Shown: positions 55,683-64,000 of the stretch, in pieces
Layout of the letters: the number at the start of each line of letters is the position of its first letter
How positions within the stretch are numbered: the first letter of the stretch is position 1
From: Paramacrobiotus metropolitanus
Lineage: Eukaryota > Tardigrada > Eutardigrada > Parachela > Macrobiotidae
DNA length: 64,000 bases
NCBI RefSeq assembly: GCF_019649055.1
Contig: NW_026570273.1
Location: 434,001 to 498,000 of the forward strand
Direction: 5' to 3'
Notes under the pieces: generated by a model
Databases searched by the model: none
The model's input: only the letters and a program-made list of their open reading frames with translations
What the model was told of the DNA's origin: nothing
Translations under genes and position numbers: made by a program

Positions 55683-55898
55683 TCAGCACCTTTTTTTCTT
55701 GGGGTTTACGCCTTTTTCCCGTTCCAGCTTATCCGTAGGGGGCCAGTCTACTCTATATGTCGGTGATCGCATCATGAGCACGAAAGACCGCATTTTCAGA
55801 AATCCCATACAGTACTGCTCATACAGTTGATCACAGGTCGATTCACACATGACACCAGCTGAAACCAAAAGAAGCCACGTTGCCAACCCGATGGCCAT
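55683..55898 (-). CDS. Tiny secreted protein, copy 1
   Basis: The ORF from the Met at 55898 gives 71 residues. It begins with a clear signal peptide (MAIGLATWLLLVSAGVMC), then ESTCDQLYEQYCMGFLKMRS, and later VDWPPTDKLEREKG. A near-identical leader and C-terminal block occur in the gene at 58114-58317, and the upstream sequence (CAGCCTGCTGGGGACC before the ATG) is shared too. The frame after EREK differs from copy 2 by one base. A GT there (GGC|GTAAAC) could be a splice donor, so the last residues may be artificial. No known family. Confidence 0.6.
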   Translation of the reverse strand: MAIGLATWLLLVSAGVMCESTCDQLYEQYCMGFLKMRSFVLMMRSPTYRVDWPPTDKLEREKGVNPKKKRC

Positions 55899-58113
55899 GG
55901 TCCCCAGCAGGCTGCTAAATATAAGTGACCCGGGTATGGCTCATTAGTAGCCGTGTATTTCTTGATTTTGTTAGCAGCAACAAATTCTAGTTCCAGTTCA
56001 AAACTCATTCAGTTGAGTGACATCTGATAATAATTTTTAACGTACGCGTGCGATATGACCATGCATTTACTAAATACCTTCGAGAACGATGGTCGGAGGC
56101 ACCGAGAAAGATTTCAATCACTATAACAAAATTGGTCGACAAGCTGTTAAAGAACGCTCTATCAGTTAAGTAAAATCCAACTGCAAAGCTGCCTAACGAG
56201 ATTTTCGGAGATTCGATCAGTCGAAGGGTCCAATGGAAAGTAGTGCAAGGACTACATATATCTGTAGATCTTCGGCAGTGTCGTTGTTCGCGGTAATGCG
56301 CCGGCAGTTATGGGCAATTTATCACGAGGTAAATTCCCTGATAACCAGACGTAGTTAACTGTTTTGATTATACTTTAAAATGTAATTTCAAAGCAGTAGT
56401 GCCGGTTAATGCTGTAAAAACCATGAATCAAAATAAGACATTGGGATTGATAAAGTTATATGCTTATTTACCGAAACATGTGCGTCCACATGTGGACGGT
56501 ACTGCATTTGGGATACCTCCGACCATCTAGCAATGTTTGTAGTAGCGTCGGCAGGCGGTCGTTCGCCCTAAATGAATTCGTTCGACCGTCTGAAAAGTGC
56601 AAACATTTTGAAAAAGAACACGAACGGCGGAAAAGGATCCTAAGGGAATCTTGTAACTAAATAATTCCAAAATCAGAATCATTCTCTGTAGTGTCAAAGT
56701 TACTAGTACGTATAGAGAGACCTTCACAGCCAGTGCAATCACCTAGTGTGGCACGTCGACATTTCTCCGAGGACAAATAGTCGCAATCCTTTTGGTTCGA
56801 TTTGGCACGTTTTCTCTCCGGAAATAAATTCATTTCCAAGATTTCAATGTCTACGCTAATCGGTTCCTTTTTCAGAATTATGTGAAATAATCGCGTCCAC
56901 CGTCACTTCCCTTTTCTGCACATGACGTTCAAGCTGAGACCAGCAGCTGCAGCAGCGTGCCGGGATAGGCACAGTATGCCTCCGAATAAGCACGCCGCAG
57001 TCTCGTGTTATACCAAGTAGACAGTTGGCTTAATAGTGAGAAATCCTATATATGTACTCGTAGCGTGTACTGTACAGAGTGACTCAGCTGAAATTAACAT
57101 AAACCTGGCAATAAACAAAAACTTTAATAATAAACAAACATGAACAACTTAGCATTGACCGTAAATGTTAAAAAAACGCGGTTCCCAGTAGCAGAAATGA
57201 ATAGATTCATTCAGCTGACAAGACATGACGAGAACCGCAAGATAAACGAGACACACGTCGAATCCGATACTATAAATATCGGAAACAACTTAGTGAATTT
57301 TTAATAAGTTTCTGTACTAAGAAAATCGGATTTGTATTATGTGTATATTTTCTCAAGCTGACTGATTTCTGAAGCAACCGAAGAACCGATAACTACTGCT
57401 ACGAAGCTTTTTATTGCAGACGGCATCTGAACAAAAAGCCAAGGATCAGCCGTACGCGTTGAACGCGTACGTTATTATGTTATGCAAGTTATGCCATATT
57501 TATTTGTAACGAAAACGCAATTATACCAGAGGCCGCTAAATCATTAATTGGCAGATGCTGGTATGCAGCAACTTATAGGTCTCCTTGATAGTAATAACGG
57601 CATTCACGCCACACGCGACGGTCATTTGGGATCTGTAAGCGAAGTCGCTTAGGCGCTCCAGAATCCGCTGAAGAATACTACAGTGCAAACAGATTTGAAA
57701 ATACAACTAGGCTGCACTCCATTCGTTGCGCACGTACTTGCACGTATGCTCTTTCGCTTCCGCAGCAGTGGTTATGTTGAATGCGTAGGGCGCAACACCA
57801 GCCATCCACTATAACCCCACCGATCGTAGTTTCCATTCGCAATAATCTACGGCCTTTAGGAAGCGGAGAGGTTGTGTCGATAGGTCGACAATCGTGTCAG
57901 AGCACCAAAGGATGCAACGTACGTCCATCCGTACTTCAAGGACATTAACTCGTTCCTCTCATCATTTGTGCAAAGACGGGCAAAGTCTGTCAAGTGTTGT
58001 GCCGCCGTGCTTGAGTTGCTGGAATGTTCATGGGTTAAACAAATTATACATAGAGATACTAGAATACACAGCAAATGTAGGCAAGTTAGAAAAAAATATA
58101 AGAAACAACTTGA
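55899..58113. other. Intergenic part of a duplicated block, copy 1
   Basis: 56800-57010 aligns with 60050-60265 (shared: GCGTCCACCGTCACTTCC with its near match, then CCGAATAAGC). The plus-strand readings PPNKHAAV and LPNKRAAV suggest an old coding exon. The remainder shows no gene. Confidence 0.5.
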
Positions 58114-58317
58114 TTACCGACAAATGTTTCCAGCCAGGTACGCCTTTTCACGTTCCAGATCATCAGTAAGAGGCCAGTCTATGTCGGTGATCGCGTTATG
58201 AGCAGCAGCGACCGCATTATTGTTAGCCGCAAACTGCCCATGCAACTGGTCACAGGTCGATTCGCACATGGCACCAGCTAAACTCAACAGAAGCCACGCT
58301 GACAACCCGATTGGCAT
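58114..58317 (-). CDS. Tiny secreted protein, copy 2
   Basis: From the Met at 58317, 67 residues: signal peptide MPIGLSAWLLLSLAGAMC, then ESTCDQLHGQFAANNNAVAA and DIDWPLTDDLEREKAYLAGN. The frame is open 20 codons further upstream, but the Met used here matches the start of copy 1 with the same context (CTGCTGGGGACC). Two Cys are shared with copy 1. It may be a peptide precursor or a small effector-type protein; no family is recognised. A GT after EREK again allows a continuing exon. Confidence 0.6.
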   Translation of the reverse strand: MPIGLSAWLLLSLAGAMCESTCDQLHGQFAANNNAVAAAHNAITDIDWPLTDDLEREKAYLAGNICR

Positions 58318-60779
58318 GGTCCCCAGCAGGCTGTTAAATTCCACGGATCGCGGCATGGCGTACTGGCAGTTGTTCAATTTCTTATTCTTAGCCGCATCAA
58401 AATAAATTGAGTCACATGTAATAACAATTCTTACTTGCTTCGTGCGACGTGCCGAAGAATCTCGTATGCCTTTGAGAACTTACGAGGCACCGATCGAGAT
58501 TACAAGCATGCAAACAAAAAGTGGTAGGCAAGTAGTAAGAAGACTTTTGATCTGCTAATTCAAATCACGCTCTGTAAGTGTCTAGCGCACATTTTCAAAG
58601 ATACACACAGCTACTGGCTGCAGTGGAAAGCGTTGTATGGACTGCATACACAAAAAAAAATAATACGATTGTATCTACAGTGTAAAGTTAAGCCAATTGG
58701 ACGTACACTCTGGTATTAACTGATATTTGAGTTACAGCAAAACTAGTTTCTTTGAATCGGCTACACATTCGTACTATGTCGCTCATACATAGTACAGAGG
58801 GTTATTCAGCCAAGTGTGTTCACTTTTTGAAAAATTTATATTTAGTCACTACAGGATCATATTGCTTTTCCAAATATTTTATCAGACAGCCACAACATTC
58901 AGTCATACTAAAACTTCGATTCAGTTAAGATTTCAATATCCTACATATCCTACATATCAGTACTGTACATATAGGGCATTAAGGAATGAACAGCCCGCAA
59001 AAAAAACATATATCTATACTCGTACAAAGCGTACCTTAAAGCTGCAGTGTATTAGCATGGTACAATGTACGACAAAAAGAGGTTGAACCGATCAGTCGGT
59101 CCGCGGTTCAAAATAACCTCGCAACGACACGCCACCACTAAAACTTGGACGCTTACTCACTACTTTCAGACGCTCGCGCTCCGTGAATATCAAAGTGCAG
59201 CTATACTAGTTGCATATCAAAAGGTGTAGAAAAAAATTTTAAACTTTTTGATGCTAAACCTGTGGTTGTTTATGGCGAACAGCACAAATTCTAGCCATTT
59301 TGCTTTCTCGTAGGCACAGCATAGGATCTGTGCGCATAACCGTTTGGCTTGCAATCAATGCTTAAGTCTGCAATCAATGCGTCTGAAAGTAGTGAGTAAG
59401 CGTCCAAGTTTTAGTGGTGGCGTGTCGTTGCGATGTTATTTGAACCGCGGACCGACTGATCGGTTCAACCTCTTTTTGTCGTACATTGTATGATGTGTTA
59501 CGGACAGTACGACTATCGTTTTACTAGATTAATGTGTATGAGCTTCGACACGAGTCTGTTCGACTGTGCAGTTGTCCTATGTCAAGTGAGTGACTAGGAG
59601 AAATCCCGTGTTGGTTTGCACCTGATCCTGGGGCAGAATCGGTCGATCGGTACGCGTACGTGAATTAGCGAATAAGGTCTGAATAAAGCTTGTGTCGATA
59701 TCCGGATACTGGTGTGTGTATGTTTGCGGCGACCTTCGTAAAGACAACCAGAGATATCCATCTGAGCGGAAATCAGTGGGCGAGTCGGAAGTAACGTCAT
59801 CCGACAAGAATCAAGGCTAACAACACCGTCCTAGCAGGATCCTGAATGGGTGCGCACGCGCAGGAATCATTAGTGCTAATATTTCCGAAAGTTTCCATCG
59901 GATACAGTACATTTCGAGCACACACTATCTTAATTGCCTGAGCAAGGTCGGCCAGGAAAACAGACTTTTAGCAGCGCAAACCGCAACTGTATAAGACCTT
60001 CGCGGTAATTCTTTAACGGCAACGCCATACCGGCATCTGTAGAATTCTGTCCGGATAAAGGGCTTATCTTCAAAATCGAAACGTTTACGCTAATTGGTTT
60101 CTTTGTACTGACCCATATGAAACAGCGGCGTCCATCGTCACTTCCATCCGTTGCATGTTTACACTGTTACCGTCAACTTACCGCTACTGTGATCAGCAGC
60201 TCAATTTGCGTGCTCGCATACGCAAGCTTCCGAATAAGCGCGCCGCTGTTCAGCACCATATTAAGCACATGAAAACTTTAGCATTTTTGCAAAACATAGA
60301 GTACCTTTACAAGTACGTAAATTGGCTCGGTAGACGAAACAGATTTTGTTTTGATCCAATATAACTTTTTGTATTTAGGAACTACAGAACAAGCGTTGTC
60401 AGACGAATGAATTATAATTCTATTACATCTCCACCCTGTGCGACTGTGAAACACATAATCTCAAAATTTCTAATCGATGCTGATTTTTATGGTTAATTAT
60501 GTTTGTTTTTCGATTTGTGTTCATTTCTGTTACGGACTTACGGTACATGCAATGAAGATTTCTCATCACTAGAGTCACTGCACATTTCTGCGGAAAGTTT
60601 TCAAGAAAAGCGCTGGGCAGCGTTTCTACGATACGTATTTGCACTCGTGCCGCGCGCAAGCTGCCAGTTTTTACCGCATTCAGCGTCAGAGCTTAGGGTG
60701 GCTGCACTACGGATTTTAATGCAATAAAATTAACAGAGTGAATTTAAGGTGATCACGACCGTTTAACCCATGACAGACT
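58318..60779. other. Intergenic part of the duplicated block, copy 2, with MITE
   Basis: It contains the 430-bp MITE at 59061-59490 and, at 60050-60265, the homologue of 56800-57010. Here the plus strand reads YCDQQLNLRARIRKLPNKRA openly, but no start or splice partner is clear. No intact gene is supported. Confidence 0.5.
59061..59490. mobile_element. 430-bp MITE with ~110-bp terminal inverted repeats and TA flanks
   Basis: Arms 59063-59173 and 59379-59488 are reverse complements with only a few differences (outer end CAATGTACGACAAAAAGAGG). Both ends are flanked by TA, the target duplication of Tc1/mariner-type elements. The 205-bp core has no ORF but contains TGCAATCAATGC twice. High arm identity points to a recent insertion. 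It needs a transposase from elsewhere. Confidence 0.9.
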
Positions 60780-62400
60780 TCAACCTGCACCATTCACAGC
60801 GCTTCCTGGAGGTATGTTTCTGGTGCGCATAGGCAGATTAGCGGGCGGAATACGCAGAGCAGTACGTCTGACGCCCAGTTGGGTCAAGAAAATACCCCAA
60901 GCCATGGGAGCGCAGCGTACGAATACGGTGGCTTCCAAGAGACAGTTCAGCAAGCCAATTATTCGACTGATTTCATCCAGCAGCCTCAAATGAGGAAAAC
61001 GAGCCATGATCAAAACTACAAACCCCCACGCAAAGAAGTCGATGATCGTTGATCCGATATAGATACTGTTATTGCCTTTCCACCACTTCTGTGTAACGGT
61101 AGCGTTCGGATCTGCAAATATCATATACGTAATTATTCTCGCACAATTTCTCCAGCTGGTTGTTGCTAAATCTAAAAGTCAGAGGATTTCTGTAGACCCT
61201 CTTTGCATTATCATCACCGCATGACAGGAAGACTGATGCAGATCCATCTTCCTGCCGCAGATCAGCATAAAGGTCGACCCTGGCATTGTTTGCGCTACCC
61301 ATTGTAGCAGTACTGAAGTTCAGCGTGTATATCAAGATTTTTACAGTAGCCGCCGCATGTCGGAATTCATGTCTACCACAACAACAACAGATAGCAATGC
61401 ACAATCACGCTATACGCGAATTACATAGCTTCCAAGTTAAATTTGGGGTTGCTAATAATTTGCGCAAGCTAAACATTTTTTTATCTAAAATAGTCCTGGC
61501 AGAATCTAATTGTGGCGAACGGCACAGGAAAAGTTTCAATCGATCGCTGTTCGCACAGCAGCATCGGTCTTTTGGTCGAAATCCGACAGTGCCGGATTTT
61601 TCGACCGAACGGCCGATGCTGCCGTGCTGTCAGATAGATACGCTTTAACTGTCCCGCCGGACAACCTCGCTGACAATCCACATCCCTCTGTTTACAGTGC
61701 CATACTCAGATCTGCGTTGCTTTTGTTGAAATTTGGTAATATTACCTGGCGCAGAGCGAACGACGTGTGCCTGTCTCGATCGCATGATCAAAACAAACGG
61801 TACCGAGGCAAACAACACTACCAGACTAGAGGTCGTCAAGTAGCGCACAACAGCCGAAAATTCAGGAGCAATGGACCGGCGAATTGAACATTGTTTACCG
61901 TTTTCTCCAGGAGGTCCCGTGATAGTGAAAATGAAATCCGGGCCGCGCGTAGCCAACAGCAGGAGATGAATGATAATGGATCCAATCACTGCAAAGCGCT
62001 TCGTATGATGCGTCCGGTAAGAGATGGGAAAGGTCACGGCCCACACCCGGCTGGCCGCCATCATATAGTGGCCATTAATACCCATAGGGTCAGTGATCTG
62101 CTGACTAAGCAGCTTAACGGCACACCAGAACCGTCCGCTTTCGATCCCTTGGCCAGTGATTACCAGGTTCAATGAAGTCACGATTTTCAGTGAAAAGGCA
62201 AAAGCCTGTGATAGCAGTATGTTGATTAAATAAATATTGAACGGCGTGATCAGTTGTTTGTGTTTCAGGAATACGGTGAGAATTAACAGCACGTAGGCAG
62301 TTCCAAGCGGGGTCAACGCCATCAGGACATAGTTGACGATTAACTGGAGGCGATCCTGCTGATTGAGTGTTGCGTTGATAATAACCGTTAGGTTCGACAT
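60780..62400 (-). CDS. Rhodopsin-like G-protein-coupled receptor
   Basis: Two exons (62400-61746 and 61111-60780, joined in phase 1) give 328 residues. The N-terminus has glycosylation sites (NLT, NAT). TM1 runs around YVLMALTPLGTAYVLLILTV, TM2 FNIYLINILLSQAFAFSLKI, and TM3 ends with the DRY-equivalent SRVWAV before FPISYRTHH. TM4 is FAVIGSIIIHLLLLA, TM5 LTTSSLVVLFASVPFVLI, TM6 YIGSTIIDFFAWGFVVLI and TM7 LLNCLLEATVFVRCAPMAWG. Cys in SGRFWCAV and GKQCSI can form the usual loop disulfide. The NPxxY box is not recognisable, and the ligand is unknown. The intron lies in the third cytoplasmic loop. A frame inside it (61190-61310, MGSANNARVDLYADLRQEDG) could be an alternative loop exon. Confidence 0.8.
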
Positions 62401-62811
62401 GGTTCATTCCGTTTTCGGCATTCACTCACTTATATTGCGGTATATCAACAAAACTAAGATAATATCGAATTGGCGGGAGGTATTGTAAGCAGCAAAATAG
62501 ATCTCTACAGTGAAGGTCTTTGTACAGTAAAGGTTTTATGGCGTACAGGAATGCCCTTCAGGATCGCATACACGCGCCACAATGAGGTATGACCTTTAGG
62601 AAAGAGAAACCGTGCTTACTAACTGTCTTCGGCAAGAGTTGGTAGAATCTTGTATTTTGCTCACGTAACCTTACGCCACAATATTTATACGCCACAATAT
62701 TTATGATATTTATACTCGTACTACACAGGCACGAATTATTTATTTGATTAAGGAAAGGGTTCTGCGAAACTCCTTAGGAAATTACACGTTAACCGGAATT
62801 AAACCAGATTA

Positions 62812-63165
62812 TTAGTCGAACAATTCATGACGTCGATAGATTTTTCTGAATTGTAAAGGCGGTTTCTCGGTCATAGTTACAACCGGTACGGCAGAGCGTG
62901 ACGGGAAAACCGGACGGATATCTAACATTTCTTGCTCGATAAGGTCACCGCGCGGCTGATGGTTTTTGTGTGCAACCAGTGAACAATCTTCGGGTTTCAT
63001 CCGGAAATTATAGTCTTCTACACAGTCGAAAGATTTGTATCCGTAGTTGTTGTTCTTGTGTAAAGATTCGTGGACTGGAGACAGTGTAATTAACGGTAGT
63101 GTAGTCTTACGTTCCCGATGCCATTGACTCAAAATCCCAAGAGACCAGACGGTCCTAGCTGTCAA
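62812..63165 (-). CDS. Unassigned ORF, possibly a 3' exon
   Basis: A 117-codon frame ends at 62812 and reads through polar sequence (for example FDCVEDYNFRMKPEDCSLVA, then LDIRPVFPSRSAVPVVTM). It contains no signal peptide or membrane segment. An acceptor-like TTGACAG precedes it near 63162. It may be the last coding exon of a minus-strand gene starting beyond the right edge, or chance. No family is recognised. Confidence 0.3.
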   Translation of the reverse strand: MTARTVWSLGILSQWHRERKTTLPLITLSPVHESLHKNNNYGYKSFDCVEDYNFRMKPEDCSLVAHKNHQPRGDLIEQEMLDIRPVFPSRSAVPVVTMTEKPPLQFRKIYRRHELFD

Positions 63166-64000
63166 GCTTCCGGTAATGTAACACTCGCTGCGTATTCTAG
63201 TAAAAGATAATTTTGATTGTGAGATTTGAAACGGAGGAGTGGATTCTGAAATTACCTACAGGTTGCAGTTAAACCTGTTTTCTGCTTCCTATCGCTTCTC
63301 CTTATAGTTGGAAACGGTCGGCTAAACGGTTGACCTTTCGGCTGACAGCGAACAGAAGTCCTTAATGGGCTTCCTCAACGCGGCTGGAAGTCTCAGCCGG
63401 CAAGAGCGGCTGACCAATTTGTTTGCCGGCTACGCCATTTATATTCGTGCTATAACGAAAGTCTGCAAATTTTAAGAATAACGATGTACTCATGCCACAG
63501 AGAGGCATGTTCGCAAGAGTGTAGTGTAAAGCATACTGTCAAAAGCTTGCAAAAACCATCAGCCGGCTAAGCCGCAGTCACGGCTGAGCCTTTGCCATCT
63601 GTACTTCTTCCAGATACGACATATTGAAATTTACGGCAATTAGTAAAATCTGGCAGTGGCCCTGCCACTGGCACTGCCAATGGCATGGCGAACGATAAAA
63701 CCTGGAGACTCTGCGCCAGTTGGCAATCAAAAAAGTGTCACCTTTGTAATGCGAAGACCAAATTGTTGTTGATTTACAACAAAACCTGTATCGGGTGCGA
63801 TTTCGCTTTGATTTCGGCAGGCGACCCAAGCATTGACCGATAACAGCTGAACCGCCCAACCCCTATCTGACTTGAACAAAGCGTTCTTTGTCAAAAAAAT
63901 GGAAAATGAGCATGTTTCGAGTTTTACAAATCCATGAATTTACTCTACTCCCAACATGTGGTTGCGTAACAGAAATTCATACAGGAACTGGCCTTTGCAG
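63166..64000. other. Right-end region without a supportable gene
   Basis: AT-balanced sequence with short inverted words (AGCCGGCTAAGCC, GGCAGTGGCCCTGCCACTGG). ORFs here are mirrored on both strands and have no recognisable domain. Confidence 0.4.

Noticed and set aside
63578-63859. 93-codon minus ORF
   Set aside because: Tryptophan/arginine-rich chance reading with no domain, opposed by stops in all plausible spliced extensions.
1-64000. tRNA, rRNA, CRISPR arrays and bacterial operon features
   Set aside because: None was recognised. The window is eukaryotic, with spliced genes. A covariance-model scan for tRNAs was not possible here and would be decisive.

Overview
This window looks like nuclear DNA of a small-genome invertebrate animal. 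The genes are split by short introns with GT/AG borders whose codon phases close exactly. The families present (melanotransferrin, neuronal calcium sensor, LDL-receptor class A proteins, Ly6/three-finger proteins, SET/MYND protein, rhodopsin-like GPCR, insect-type gustatory-receptor-like 7TM proteins) are animal families. An ecdysozoan, possibly a tardigrade, is my best guess; the sequence does not settle the species.

Layout. 1-2139 (-): part of a DIRS/Ngaro-like tyrosine-recombinase retrotransposon with a zinc-knuckle gag and an uninterrupted RT/RNase H frame running off the left edge. 2368-3432 (+): 3' exons of an LDLa-repeat protein. 6168-10677 (-): six-exon SET/MYND (SMYD-like) gene with an altered SET motif. 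13050-15111 (+): membrane-anchored Ly6-like protein. 15.4-24.9 kb: cluster of three intact gustatory-receptor-like genes (GR1 +, GR2 -, GR3 +) and two receptor relics. It was built by duplication of a head-to-head pair, and one copy carries a 1.4-kb GC-rich minisatellite insert. 25.2-27.6 kb: two tentative small secreted-protein genes. 27786-33615 (+): ten-exon melanotransferrin-like gene with Q/N/Y-rich segments and a probable GPI tail. 34930-37174 (+): secreted low-complexity Thr-rich protein. 38672-39061 (+): small secreted two-LDLa protein. 39.1-46.1 kb: long stretch with no gene I can support. 46187-49429 (+): neuronal calcium sensor. 51187-53475 (-): GPI-type Ly6 protein. 55.7-60.3 kb: duplicated block carrying a pair of tiny secreted-protein genes, with a 430-bp TA-flanked MITE in one copy. 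60780-62400 (-): rhodopsin-like GPCR. 62812-63165 (-): unassigned ORF at the right end.

Most products are predicted to be secreted or at the cell surface. The joined exons give products of sensible length: SMYD-like 424 aa, GRs 417-422 aa, melanotransferrin 966 aa, calcium sensor 206 aa, GPCR 328 aa. This is the main support for the gene models. The clearest unusual structures are the nested duplication history of the receptor cluster with its GC-rich insert, the prion-like composition of the transferrin, the SET protein lacking its NHSC motif, and several near-perfect long hairpins.
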